Source: DASSFG01 sp035547915 (lineage in GTDB: Bacteria > Planctomycetota > Planctomycetia > Pirellulales > JAICIG01). Taken from it: a DNA stretch of 64,000 nt. Shown in pieces: positions 24,826 through 33,064 of this stretch. The notes under the pieces were generated by a model, which was not told the DNA's origin, made no database searches, and saw nothing but the letters and a program-made list of their open reading frames with translations. Location: positions 62,001 to 126,000 of the forward strand of contig DASZTS010000039.1 of the NCBI GenBank assembly GCA_035547915.1. Direction: 5' to 3'. Made by a program: the position numbers and the translations under genes. How positions within the stretch are numbered: the stretch's first letter is position 1; the number at the start of each line of letters is the position of its first letter.

Positions 24826-25285
24826 AGGCGATTACTCGGCCGGCATGTGACGTTGCAGAAAGGTCATGGCCTGGTCGAGGGAGAAGGTCTCGTCGCTCGG
24901 CAGCGATTCCGGCGGCAAACTGTCCTGGAGTTCCTGCAGGGCCAACTCCAGCGCCTCGCTCGATAGCTGGGCCTGGTCGCTCCCCGGCCGCGTCGCTGCC
25001 AGCGCCTTCATGCGGTTTAGGTGGCAGGCCCGGAAGGCCAGCGCCAGCTGCTCTATCGTCGCAAGCAGCGTCCCGCTCACTCGCAGCCGTTCGTGCAGCG
25101 CCGGCCGGTCCTTCAGCAGTTCGAGCGCGATCGTCTTGTAGGCTGGCATGGTCTTCCTCCTCTTCCGGCGCAATGGCGGCAGCCGACGCCTCTCCGCTAG
25201 GATTAAGGTCTCTTTTGAACCCTGGCAAGAGGTTGATGGGGACGTCGGTCGCTGGGCCATACTGTGTCATGATGCAACCGAAGGT
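24826..25285 (-). repeat. direct repeat, copy 2 (right flank of SIR2 cassette)
   Basis: Homologous to 18838-19285 in the same orientation, including the small gene and its upstream leader. After this copy's small gene, the frame leading into the methylase-helicase survives only as a stub (RRQSLIGFDAP, then unrelated sequence towards the end of the SIR2-type gene), so this copy has lost its large downstream partner. Confidence 0.85.
24832..25149 (-). CDS. conserved small helical protein of mobile elements (105 aa), copy 2
   Basis: Same length and layout as the 18845 gene: ATG 25149 behind AAGAGGAGGAAG, TIALELLKDRPALHERLRVS, then RPGSDQAQLSSEALELALQE. The copies differ at scattered codons while keeping the frame, implying both were under selection after duplication or came from two related elements. 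It converges on the SIR2-type gene, with about 240 bases between the two stops. The large methylase-helicase gene that follows copy 1 is absent here. Confidence 0.65.
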   Translation of the reverse strand: MPAYKTIALELLKDRPALHERLRVSGTLLATIEQLALAFRACHLNRMKALAATRPGSDQAQLSSEALELALQELQDSLPPESLPSDETFSLDQAMTFLQRHMPAE

Positions 25286-25307
25286 AAAAAGGAGCTGCTG
25301 GACTCTT

Positions 25308-25664
25308 TCAATGAAGCAGCGTCGAGTGTTGCGGCGTTATTCGTTCGGCAGTCGCCTTGGCAACGCCCGACAACGCATTTCGCGGCTCGGCGAACTCATG
25401 CGGTATAGGGGCGGCCAATCGTTTCTCGATGCTGCGGCACTCTTCGACACAGTGTTTATGGTATCGCCAGGTTGCATAAGCCAGTGCAGTGAAGACTACA
25501 GCGCCTACAATGGTGAGCGGAAGGCCAAAAGGCCGGCTGCCATTTAAACACACCGACATCGACCACGTTATTGCGGCAAACGTACTGATAGTTGCCGTTT
25601 GGCCTGAGAGCGTTTCCATACGCTCACAATGGCGGAGCTCGTAAATTAAGTCGCGGCGGTCCAT
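25308..25664 (-). CDS. small protein with two transmembrane helices (118 aa)
   Basis: ATG 25664 follows a GAGAGG site. Two hydrophobic stretches are visible: TISTFAAITWSMSVCLNG (about 37-54) and LPLTIVGAVVFTALAYATW (about 59-78). An N-terminal charged helix (RRDLIYELRHCERMETLSGQ) precedes them, and a C-terminal charged helix (HKHCVEECRSIEKRL) follows. This topology resembles SLATT-like 2-TM proteins of conflict systems, but I see no diagnostic residue, so that is only a suggestion. It is divergent from the HEAT-repeat gene. Confidence 0.5.
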   Translation of the reverse strand: MDRRDLIYELRHCERMETLSGQTATISTFAAITWSMSVCLNGSRPFGLPLTIVGAVVFTALAYATWRYHKHCVEECRSIEKRLAAPIPHEFAEPRNALSGVAKATAERITPQHSTLLH

Positions 25665-25915
25665 ATCGATCAACCTCTCACGACCTATGTAATACAAATA
25701 CGAGAATATTGCACGACATTTCTACACCGTGACGTGTGGTGCAATCGGTCTGCCGCTGCGCGGACCTCCTTGACGGATTGGGGGGGGCTTCCCCTAAGAT
25801 CAAGAAACGTCGGCCCCGGAAGGTAGATGTCCTCCTTGGGACCTCGCGGCATTGAATTGATTTGGTCGATCAACAGCGATTCATGTACTGGCACTGCCCA
25901 GAACGGACTTCTATC

Positions 25916-27805
25916 ATGTCTGCGCCTGTCCCCAAATACGAAGATGCACGGGCACTTGTCGATGAATTCCTTGAACAGTATCTCAGCCTTGAAATCCTGC
26001 AGTCGCATGCCGAGTACGGCGAGCGCTTGGTTCGTGCGGGAGAACGGCCCGTCATGTTCGCTTTTGTCGACACCATGCGGACTTCGACCGATGCGAAACG
26101 CGTCCTCGCGGCAATGCTTCTCCTCGTCGTGCATCGCGATACCGAGGGCCTAGTAAGCGATAACACGGTAAAAGAGGCGACCGAGTTCATCCCAGAAGGC
26201 CTGAATGCCGCGGCCCCAGACGTATATCTCCCAGCGGCAGTCCTGATGTGCTGTTCGGGCATCGTTCCGAAGGGCGTCGTAAAGCATCTGAAGGCTTGGC
26301 TTTCCAGCGATGAAGCCATGCTTCGCGTTTGCGCCGCGACTGCACTGAGCGGCACGCGGAGCGTCAGCGCAAAGGCGATTCAGATCCTAGGCGAAGGGTT
26401 AAGGAGCGATGATCCGGATCTTGTGGCAGCTGCGGCGATGGCGATGCCGCGCCTGCGCGTGCGGATAAAGGAAGCAATCGCGATCTGCCTCGATGCGTTG
26501 GAGCATACGGTCGAGCCAGGAACGCAATCGATTGTGGCCGCTCTCGCCGAGATGGCCCCGCATGGACGGACAGCCATACCGAAGCTAGTCCGCCTATTCG
26601 AGTCACCGGACAGCAGTCTTCCTCTCAAAGTGTCGTTGGTCACTGCCTTGGGAAAACTTAGGCAAAGCGGTGATCGGGCGGAAGAGGCTTTGCTAGCCGC
26701 ACTTGACGGCAACGATTGGACGATCATCTCGCATGTGGTGCACGCCCTTCAAGACGACGACAGATTAATTTCTAAAGCTGCCGACGCTATGGTACGTCGA
26801 TTGGCGTGCAGTGACCCTGACATTCGTGGAATTGCTGCACGGGCGCTTCTTGGATCGAACATTCCTTCGGCTGCGGTGGTTCCCGCCCTGATGATGAGAC
26901 TGAAGGAGGAAACCGAGCCAGATGCGTTTCGTGCCATTGTCAGTGCAATTGGCGCCATTGGAGCTCCAGCACTGCCGGCTTTGCTAGATGAGTTCAAGTT
27001 ATGCAACGTCCGGACGATGTACCAGGTACAGATGGCACTGATCGCGGTTGGTCGCACTTCACCTCAGGAGTTGCTCCAAGCGTTTTTATCCAGCGAAGAC
27101 CGGGACGCGCTCATTGCACTAGGGGGGATACTGTGTCAGATAGGGCCACGAGTCGTCGCCGTAGTGCCTAAGTTGGTCGAACTTCTCGAGATGCGTGGAA
27201 CCGAACATCAACGAGTTGCAGCTCGCGCATTAACGAGAATAGGCGCCAGAGGAAAAGATGCTGCACCGGCTTTGGTAAATGCCATCCGTGACGTTGATGA
27301 CGAATGTGCCGAGTGGATTCAACAATCACTTGTGAGTATCGGTCCTGAAATAACTGCCGTTGTACGCGCCGCATGGGATCAAGGCCGCCAGCTCACAAAA
27401 TATAGATTGGCACCTGTACTCAAGCGGTTGACATCGAACACGGTTCAACAACCGTCAACTGCAGAAGACATTGCCATGTGGAACATCAATGCCAAGCTCC
27501 TCGAATTGTTTGCTCTGGTTGGTAATGTATTGAAAGAGCGCGGGCCGACATCCTATCGCGAGTTAGAGACGTGTTTGAGCGAGTTGGCGGATCGTGGTAC
27601 GGCGAGCAATAAGATTCGGACAAGTGCCGCCTATATTCGGACGAAGGTCAAGGAGCTGGAGTCCGTCGTGAGCCAACTGGAAGGGCGTCCCATTGTGCTG
27701 CTGTTGCGAAATGGTACCAGAGCAACGAGCCTGACGCCCGATGGTCAAGAGTTCCTTGCAAGATCTGTCCAATTCTTGGAGAAGCGGCGATTACGACCGA
27801 AATGA
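25916..27805 (+). CDS. HEAT-repeat protein with C-terminal LysR-like winged helix
   Basis: 629 aa from ATG 25916; TTG 25862 and ATG 25883 are possible earlier starts. Residues about 100-490 consist of helical HEAT-type repeats, e.g. LPAAVLMCCSGIVPKGVVKH, LVAAAAMAMPRLRVRIKEAI, SAIGAIGAPALPALLDEF, ALTRIGARGKDAAPALVNAI. The last 105 residues resemble a LysR HTH: LLELFALVGNVLKERGPTSY, RTSAAYIRTKVKELESVVSQ, then LLLRNGTRATSLTPDGQEFL, where LTPDGQEFL is the LysR wing-end motif. A HEAT scaffold fused to such a DNA-binding unit is unusual. A sensor/regulator role is inferred. Confidence 0.7.
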   Translation: MSAPVPKYEDARALVDEFLEQYLSLEILQSHAEYGERLVRAGERPVMFAFVDTMRTSTDAKRVLAAMLLLVVHRDTEGLVSDNTVKEATEFIPEGLNAAAPDVYLPAAVLMCCSGIVPKGVVKHLKAWLSSDEAMLRVCAATALSGTRSVSAKAIQILGEGLRSDDPDLVAAAAMAMPRLRVRIKEAIAICLDALEHTVEPGTQSIVAALAEMAPHGRTAIPKLVRLFESPDSSLPLKVSLVTALGKLRQSGDRAEEALLAALDGNDWTIISHVVHALQDDDRLISKAADAMVRRLACSDPDIRGIAARALLGSNIPSAAVVPALMMRLKEETEPDAFRAIVSAIGAIGAPALPALLDEFKLCNVRTMYQVQMALIAVGRTSPQELLQAFLSSEDRDALIALGGILCQIGPRVVAVVPKLVELLEMRGTEHQRVAARALTRIGARGKDAAPALVNAIRDVDDECAEWIQQSLVSIGPEITAVVRAAWDQGRQLTKYRLAPVLKRLTSNTVQQPSTAEDIAMWNINAKLLELFALVGNVLKERGPTSYRELETCLSELADRGTASNKIRTSAAYIRTKVKELESVVSQLEGRPIVLLLRNGTRATSLTPDGQEFLARSVQFLEKRRLRPK

Positions 27806-27870
27806 GCACGATAAATTTGACAATTGCCTAAAGTCTGCTACGCCAGGATTGAATCTTGGACGGTTAGACG

Positions 27871-28260
27871 ATGGCAAAGGGTGCGCCTGCCGCGCAATTA
27901 CGAGGACTGCCTGTTCCGAGCGGACAATTAACTCAGGAGTTAATTGACGCTGTTGATCCGCGCCAACATCCAGAATGGGAAAGGTATTCCCAGATCCGCC
28001 CGGACGATGTACGCGGTGCAGTAGTGTTGGCAATGCAGATGAAGGAGCGCACGCTTGCATTGAAGGCGTTCGACGCAGTTCTTGGGCGACCTGAACGATA
28101 CGTGCAGTCGAGCAGAGAAGAACTGATTACGTCGCTCGCGGATGACTATCGACTATTTGGATTATCGACTGGCCGGAGCCACACCGAAGAACTCGTTCGT
28201 GTCATCGAACGGCTAGCCGAAAGGCAGGCCCGCGAACACCTCGGGAAAGAGCGCGGTTGA
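27871..28260 (+). CDS. hypothetical protein (129 aa) downstream of the HEAT gene
   Basis: ATG 27871 lies 65 bases after the HEAT gene on the same strand, probably the same transcript. The product is soluble and mainly helical, with a Pro-rich start (LRGLPVPSGQLTQELIDAVD) and VRGAVVLAMQMKERTLALKA and ELVRVIERLAERQAREHL helices. No motif known to me. The weak ribosome binding site (GGACGG) fits translation coupled to the upstream gene. Confidence 0.55.
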   Translation: MAKGAPAAQLRGLPVPSGQLTQELIDAVDPRQHPEWERYSQIRPDDVRGAVVLAMQMKERTLALKAFDAVLGRPERYVQSSREELITSLADDYRLFGLSTGRSHTEELVRVIERLAERQAREHLGKERG

Positions 28261-28307
28261 AGCCGCAGCTCAGTGCACGGAATCAGCTGTTCTGCCACGG
28301 TCTGCGA

Positions 28308-28332
28308 AACTGCGCAGCAATCGTGCGCAGTT
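28308..28332. repeat. perfect 9-bp inverted repeat
   Basis: AACTGCGCA and TGCGCAGTT are separated by 7 bases. No T-run follows on either strand, so it is not a typical terminator; a protein-binding site or transfer-related site is possible. The surrounding 28261-28534 holds no gene that I can recognise. Confidence 0.5.
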
Positions 28333-28534
28333 CAAAGGCCCTTCCAGCTTTCTGCTAGAAGTTGAAGTCGTTCGACCGTTCGGCACCAGCGCCCCTGGAG
28401 CTCGCGATCGTGATTTCGCGCGTGCTTGAATGCGGCAAGTCGTCGGCGAATGAGTTTTGTTGCTCGCGTAGTCGCTTTGCGGAGGCGAATGCGCGACGGT
28501 TCCGAAGTCATCCGCACTAACGGAGATTTGACCA

Positions 28535-28597
28535 ATGGCGAAGCTACTCCAAATCCTGTTTTTCTGGTTCCTCTCACTGCTCGGCAGCGATGAGTGA
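28535..28597 (+). CDS. possible 20-aa hydrophobic peptide
   Basis: ATG 28535 has a CGGAG site 10 bases upstream and encodes MAKLLQILFFWFLSLLGSDE then TGA. It is almost entirely one hydrophobic helix. Small membrane peptides of this kind occur as toxins or membrane-protein partners. It lies immediately before a long perfect hairpin and upstream of the transfer gene cluster. Coding status is uncertain because of the length. Confidence 0.3.
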   Translation: MAKLLQILFFWFLSLLGSDE

Positions 28598-28605
28598 AAG
28601 AGTGA

Positions 28606-28648
28606 CGCCGGGTGGCTCGACCCGTCACCGCGGGTCGAGCCATCGGCG
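28606..28648. repeat. long hairpin (12-bp perfect stem plus 5-bp outer stem)
   Basis: TGGCTCGACCCG (28613-28624) and CGGGTCGAGCCA (28631-28642) pair perfectly around TCACCG, and CGCCG/CGGCG extend the stem outside a small internal loop. No T-tract follows. It sits at the head of the coupling-protein cluster; a transcription-stop, a processing site or an oriT-like element are all possible. Confidence 0.55.
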
Positions 28649-28736
28649 TTGGGGCAGGTGTATTTTGCGGCACCACGCCCGCCCGGCGCGAAAACGGGGA
28701 CAAACCCTTCTGGCTTCTCGATGAGGAAATGCCCAA

Positions 28737-29036
28737 ATGGCCAGTTTTTTCCAAATGCTCTCGGTCCTGATGATGTGTTGCACTCTGCTGGGGATCGCCT
28801 GGGTGGTGGCCTTGTCGCTGCCCAAGTCGCGGCTGCGGACGTTGCTCAGCGAAATCCTGAGTTGGGCGTTCGTCGTCGGCTGCGCGCTCTTCGTCGTCTC
28901 GCCGGTTGACCTCGCGCCAGAGGCTTTCCTGGGGCCCTTTGGGTTCGTTGACGACGCGGGGGCGGTATTTCTCGGATACCAGTCTTTCAAGTCGGCGATG
29001 CAACTGCGCCGCGAGCGCCATGAGTCAGAGTTCTAA
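28737..29036 (+). CDS. YkvA/DUF1232-like small membrane protein
   Basis: 99 aa from ATG 28737 with an AGGAA site. It has two hydrophobic helices: LSVLMMCCTLLGIAWVVAL (about 8-26) and ILSWAFVVGCALFVV (about 40-54). The motif SPVDLAPEAFLGPFGFVDD matches the SPxDhhP...hGhhDD signature of DUF1232 (YkvA). Function of the family is unknown. First gene of a tight rightward cluster containing the coupling ATPase. Confidence 0.65.
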   Translation: MASFFQMLSVLMMCCTLLGIAWVVALSLPKSRLRTLLSEILSWAFVVGCALFVVSPVDLAPEAFLGPFGFVDDAGAVFLGYQSFKSAMQLRRERHESEF

Positions 29037-29050
29037 CTAAGGATCAACCG

Positions 29051-30586
29051 ATGAGCGAATTCCTCGACCAGCTCGATTCCGATTCGGCCGGTCCGATTGC
29101 ATTGGTGTCGTTGGTCATCCTGATCGCGGTCGCCAGATTCCGGAGGCTACCGCGGCTGAGGGGAGCGCCACGTACCGCGCTAGACGCGCTCTTGTTCCGG
29201 TGGAATTCAATCGATGCCTTCACGCGGCGACACCTGCTCAACGGAGGGGTCTTGATCATGGGCCGGCCTGGTAGCGGCAAAACCAGCGGCAGCGGCATGG
29301 CGCTGGCGCGTGCATTGATCTTCGATGGGCGGTGCAGCCTGCTGATCCTGGCCGCCAAACCTGAGGACGCCGACATGTGGAAGCGGCTCTTCAACGAAGC
29401 CAAGAGGGAATTGCTGGTTTTCGAGCCGGGCGGCAGTCTTCACTGCAACCTGATCGACTTCATTCAACGTAACGGTGGTGATACGCGCGAGATCGTGAGC
29501 ACCATCCTGACGGCGAGCGAGGTACTGCGGGGCGAGGGTGCTCAGGGCGGCGGCGAATATGGCTCGTTCTTTCAGGATGAGGAACGGCGCTATCTGCATC
29601 ATGCCGTCGAGATTCTCCGGCAATCTGGCGTGGGCGTCTCAGCGCCCAACCTCCAGGGATTTATCACAACGGCGGCGCTGTCCGCCGAGCAACTTGCCGA
29701 TGAGGCATGGCGGGAGCGATTTCACAATCACTGCTTGCGAGCTGCAGCATCGTGTGAGAAGTCGGCGCGGGAGCAGCACGACTTCGAACTGGCGCGAGAT
29801 GCGTGGGTCAAGCAGTGGCCATATTTGGCCGACAAAACACGTTCCTGCGTGCTTGCTGGGATGCTCAACAAGCTGTTTTATTTCAATACGGGGATTGCAC
29901 GCGAACTGCTCTCAACGACGACTAATTGCTCGCCGCTCGACATGCTGGGAGGCGGCAAGTCGATTCTCGTAAACTGCCCGGCCTGCGAGTACGGCGACTC
30001 GGGCGCCCTGGTCTCGACCTGCTGGAAGTTCATCACGCAGAAGGCCGTCCTCGCCCGCAGCTTCGGAAATGGGAATTTCTACAACGTCATTTGGGCCGAC
30101 GAGGCTTGGCAGGTCACCACCAGCTTCGACCAGCACTACGCCGCGACCTCGCGCTCGCATGGCGGCGCGATGGTCTACCTCGTCCAGTCGCGTGATTCGT
30201 TCTACAGCGCGCTCAAAGGCGAGGATGGCAAGCACTTCGCCGACGCCCTGATGGGCATGTTCCACCACAAGGTCTTCCATGCCCTGGGCTCGGCCGAGGA
30301 CGCCGAATACGCCGCCTCGCTTCTGGGCAAGCGGCGGGAACTTTCCTTCGGCGGTTCGATGCAGCCGGAGGGCGATACGTTCGACGCGCTCATGGGAAAC
30401 AGCCGGTTCTCCGGCTCGTTCAACGAATCCTGGCAGCCGGTCTTGCAGCCGCGGGTGTTTTTGAGCGGCCTTAGATGCGGCGGCCCGGAAAACCGTTACC
30501 TGGCCGATGCCGTCGTCGTGCGCAGCGGCGAGGCATTCAAAAGCACACGCCAGAACTTCATTCAGGCGACGTTTTCACAACGATAG
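29051..30586 (+). CDS. VirD4/TraG-like conjugative coupling ATPase
   Basis: 511 aa; AAGGA site before ATG 29051, 14 bases after the YkvA-like gene. There is an N-terminal membrane helix (IALVSLVILIAVARF). Walker A is GRPGSGKTSGSG (about residues 75-86). The helicase-like C-lobe contains Walker B NVIWADEAWQV (about 346-356). A TraM-recognition-like region (RSHGGAMVYLVQSRDSFYSA) follows. Type IV coupling proteins bring the relaxase-DNA complex to the secretion channel at the inner membrane. Its partner would be the relaxase partly present at 1-1104. No VirB genes lie next to it in this window. Confidence 0.8.
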   Translation: MSEFLDQLDSDSAGPIALVSLVILIAVARFRRLPRLRGAPRTALDALLFRWNSIDAFTRRHLLNGGVLIMGRPGSGKTSGSGMALARALIFDGRCSLLILAAKPEDADMWKRLFNEAKRELLVFEPGGSLHCNLIDFIQRNGGDTREIVSTILTASEVLRGEGAQGGGEYGSFFQDEERRYLHHAVEILRQSGVGVSAPNLQGFITTAALSAEQLADEAWRERFHNHCLRAAASCEKSAREQHDFELARDAWVKQWPYLADKTRSCVLAGMLNKLFYFNTGIARELLSTTTNCSPLDMLGGGKSILVNCPACEYGDSGALVSTCWKFITQKAVLARSFGNGNFYNVIWADEAWQVTTSFDQHYAATSRSHGGAMVYLVQSRDSFYSALKGEDGKHFADALMGMFHHKVFHALGSAEDAEYAASLLGKRRELSFGGSMQPEGDTFDALMGNSRFSGSFNESWQPVLQPRVFLSGLRCGGPENRYLADAVVVRSGEAFKSTRQNFIQATFSQR

Positions 30587-30596
30587 GAGGGGTTTG

Positions 30597-31169
30597 ATGC
30601 AACAGCAGCAGACAAAAGATGGGTTCGGAGTTCGCAACTCGGTCAATCTGGCCTATGCGGGCCTGGTCGCGCTCACGCGCTGCGTTACTCCGTTTCTGCG
30701 CGACAAGATAGGTGCCGAGGCCAACGGGCTGCCAGGGCTGCTGGCGCTGGTCGGCTTGCTCATTTACATCGCCCATATGCACGACGATCGGATGGTGACC
30801 TATCTCGTCGCCTGGTTCATTGGCCTGGCGGTGCAACGTATCGACTCGCTGGTGGCACGCGCCCGCGGCATGCTGATTCACAGCCATTATGCGGGCCGGC
30901 CGCGGCTCGCGATGCTTGTCGCACCCTTCGTCAAGAACGAAGGCACGGCGAAGCTCATCGTCGAGCCGCTCATTTGCCTGTTCGCGGCGTGGCTGCTTGC
31001 CGATTGGTCCGTGGCGGCAGCCAAGCTCGTTACCTGGGCGGCCGCGGCTATCGTCATCGTCGAGGTCATCGACCGGCTGATACATCAGCGGCGGGAACAG
31101 GCGGCCATCGATGCCCGCCTCGAAATGGACACCTTGGCAAATGGGGTACGTGAACGACTTGGTTACTAG
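30597..31169 (+). CDS. integral membrane protein of the transfer cluster (190 aa)
   Basis: ATG 30597 follows TAGGAGGGG, 10 bases after the coupling-protein stop. Hydrophobic helices: LPGLLALVGLLIYIAHM (about 45-61), VTYLVAWFIGLAVQ (about 66-79), VEPLICLFAAWLLADW (about 122-137) and LVTWAAAAIVIVEVI (about 144-158). The ends are charged. Unknown family. Position suggests a role in the mating apparatus or coupling-protein assembly (inference). Confidence 0.65.
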   Translation: MQQQQTKDGFGVRNSVNLAYAGLVALTRCVTPFLRDKIGAEANGLPGLLALVGLLIYIAHMHDDRMVTYLVAWFIGLAVQRIDSLVARARGMLIHSHYAGRPRLAMLVAPFVKNEGTAKLIVEPLICLFAAWLLADWSVAAAKLVTWAAAAIVIVEVIDRLIHQRREQAAIDARLEMDTLANGVRERLGY

Positions 31170-31180
31170 GAGAAAACGAC

Positions 31181-31456
31181 ATGTCTGAAAACGAACGACC
31201 GTCAACCTCCAGCGTGTTATGGGCAGAATGGCGCCGAGGGCTAAAGGATTTGCAAAATGCGGTCCTCAACCCGTGGGCGGGGCACGCGGCTACGCACGAG
31301 GAACCTGGCACGATCGGTAACCCAACGCAGGCTATGGTGACGCAGGACATAGGTACGGTGCATGGGTTTAGGGATCACGACGCCGTGCTGGACGAAGCGG
31401 CAGCCCAGGGCATGCAGCACGAACCGCCGCAACGCGAGATCGAGATCGGCGACTGA
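31181..31456 (+). CDS. small acidic hypothetical protein (91 aa)
   Basis: ATG 31181 lies 11 bases after the previous stop, within the same run of genes, with an AGGAGAAA site. The product has an amphipathic start (LWAEWRRGLKDLQNAVLNPW) and then an apparently disordered polar tail ending EPPQREIEIGD. No motif recognised. Confidence 0.5.
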   Translation: MSENERPSTSSVLWAEWRRGLKDLQNAVLNPWAGHAATHEEPGTIGNPTQAMVTQDIGTVHGFRDHDAVLDEAAAQGMQHEPPQREIEIGD

Positions 31457-31519
31457 CGGAACGTGATGGGCGGGGCGAAAGCTCGGACTTTTATCCACTC
31501 TTACAAGGACTGGTGTGTG

Positions 31520-31984
31520 ATGGGAATCTTCACGAATTCGGTGCGCAGTATTCTGGGCAACGGCAATGGCCGTTACGGGCGCATCGATCGGCTGTGTGCC
31601 GAGATCGGCTGGTCGATCGATGAGCGCGATGCGAACAAGCTCACGCTTAATTTCCGGGATCCCCTGGTGATAACGCGTCCGGTGCACATCGCGTCCGGCG
31701 ACGACGCGATCGTCTTTTTCGGCGCATGCAGCCTTACCCTCGTGCACGTCTCGCAAGTGCCGGCAGAAGTGTTTGTCTACCTGCTGATGCGCAACAACGA
31801 ATTGCCGATCGGCAAGTGGCAGTTGGACTTCGATGATGAGCGCAATACTTACTTCAGCGTAGTGTATTCGGCACTGGGTGAAGGACTTACCCCCGCCGCC
31901 CTCAAACTGATTTGCGAGGGGCTAGTGCGCGAGGCAAGTGAATTTGACGTGAAGATGCACCGAGCCGGGTTGTTGCGGCTCTAA
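31520..31984 (+). CDS. YbjN/T3SS-chaperone-like fold, hypothetical (154 aa)
   Basis: ATG 31520 is chosen because the first recognisable protein sequence starts there and AAGGA lies upstream; ATG 31466 is an alternative. The pattern IDRLCAEIGWSIDERDANKL, VYLLMRNNELPIGKWQLDFD and VVYSALGEGLTPAALKLICE resembles the alpha-beta-beta... layout of YbjN/secretion-chaperone proteins, including the typical N...LP.G.w.ld segment. A chaperone role for an element-encoded protein would fit but is inferred. Confidence 0.5.
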   Translation: MGIFTNSVRSILGNGNGRYGRIDRLCAEIGWSIDERDANKLTLNFRDPLVITRPVHIASGDDAIVFFGACSLTLVHVSQVPAEVFVYLLMRNNELPIGKWQLDFDDERNTYFSVVYSALGEGLTPAALKLICEGLVREASEFDVKMHRAGLLRL

Positions 31985-32015
31985 ACCGCTTTCTGAAATG
32001 ACGGAGGATGAACCG

Positions 32016-32822
32016 ATGACAGAAACAATTCAGCAGATAGCCCTCGGCCTCATCGACCGCCGGCCGCAGGTGCGTGAGGAGTTCGACGAACAACTGATTG
32101 CCGGCCTCGCCGCCAACATCGAGTCAGCCGGGTTGGAATACCCGGTGATCCTCTATAAAGACGGCGAGCGCTATGGCATCGAGGATGGGGAACGGCGGTG
32201 CCGGGCCTTCGAGCTCCTCGGCCGCAAAGCCATTCCCGCGATCGTTAAGGAGAAGCCCTCTGAGGCGCAGCTACTGCTTCGCCAGTGTGCCGTCGATTTT
32301 CAGCGGGTCGACCTGTCGCCGCTGGAAAAGGCCGCCGGCATCGAGCGGCTGATGCGGGCCGCGGGATGGAAGGCCAGCGAGGCGGCCGCCAAGCTCGGCG
32401 TCTCAGCCGCGAAGGTTAGCCGGTTGCTCTCTCTGCTTTCATTGCCGCAGCCGATCCGAGAGGCGGTCAAGGCCGGCCGCATCCCGGCCAGCGCCGGCTA
32501 CGAGCTGGCAAAGGTTGACGACGCGGCGATGCAGGCCGAGATCGCCGAACGGCTGGCCCAAGGGAAGCTCTCCCGTGACGCCGTAGCCGGCGAGCGCAAA
32601 GCCGCCCGCCGCCGCGGAAACGCTACGGCAAAGGCGGCCAAGCGGCGCACTGCCATGCTGGGCGGCGGCAGGGCGGTCACCGTCTGCACCACGGGCGGCA
32701 CGCTCGATGACTTTATCGCCGTGCTCGAAGACGCGCTTTCCAAGGCGCGCAGAGGACGGACGCAGGGATTCTCGCTTACGACATTTCTGCGACTGTTGCG
32801 CGATCAGGCGGAGCCGGCATGA
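32016..32822 (+). CDS. ParB-like nuclease/partition-family protein
   Basis: 268 aa from ATG 32016 (GGAGG site). The N-terminal ParB domain shows IEDGERRCRAFELLGRKAIP, the GERR nucleotide-binding motif, at about residues 50-65. An HTH follows (ASEAAAKLGVSAAKVSRLLS) and the C-terminus is basic. Family members bind parS-like sites for segregation or, on conjugative elements, regulate transfer genes. No ParA is visible next to it, so a partition role is doubtful; regulation or stabilisation is more likely (inference). Confidence 0.75.
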   Translation: MTETIQQIALGLIDRRPQVREEFDEQLIAGLAANIESAGLEYPVILYKDGERYGIEDGERRCRAFELLGRKAIPAIVKEKPSEAQLLLRQCAVDFQRVDLSPLEKAAGIERLMRAAGWKASEAAAKLGVSAAKVSRLLSLLSLPQPIREAVKAGRIPASAGYELAKVDDAAMQAEIAERLAQGKLSRDAVAGERKAARRRGNATAKAAKRRTAMLGGGRAVTVCTTGGTLDDFIAVLEDALSKARRGRTQGFSLTTFLRLLRDQAEPA

Positions 32823-33064
32823 GCAAAGCGAAAATAGATAACGCGCATGGTAGGGACAACAGCAGCGCCGGCGCGGATGTGGGCGATGAATGCCTGCGCG
32901 GGCTCGCGCGACGGCTGGCGCGCGCCTGCAGGCGGGTTATCCAGGCATGCTTACGCGAGGAAGAGTGGCGGGATGCGGACGAGGAATTCTACGACGTGAT
33001 TCTGGCAGGGCTTCGGGAGCTTGAGGCTCGCAATGAAACCAAAAGAAGAAGTGGCACGCGTTGA
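32819..33064 (+). CDS. small hypothetical protein (81 aa)
   Basis: ATG overlaps the ParB-like stop by 4 bases (ATGA), a sign of translational coupling. The product is charged and helical: LRGLARRLARACRRVIQACL, EEFYDVILAGLRELEARN. It overlaps the start of the pentapeptide gene. No recognised family. Confidence 0.5.
   Translation: MSKAKIDNAHGRDNSSAGADVGDECLRGLARRLARACRRVIQACLREEEWRDADEEFYDVILAGLRELEARNETKRRSGTR

Noticed and set aside
24575..25270. 231-codon minus-strand ORF over the second repeat copy
   Set aside because: It is the other frame of the 105-aa gene copy 2 plus a stub of the lost downstream frame; it has no protein features of its own.
28332..29021. 229-codon minus-strand ORF before the coupling-protein cluster
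   Set aside because: Overlaps the YkvA-like gene on the opposite strand; low-complexity Arg/Pro/Ala content and no recognisable motif.
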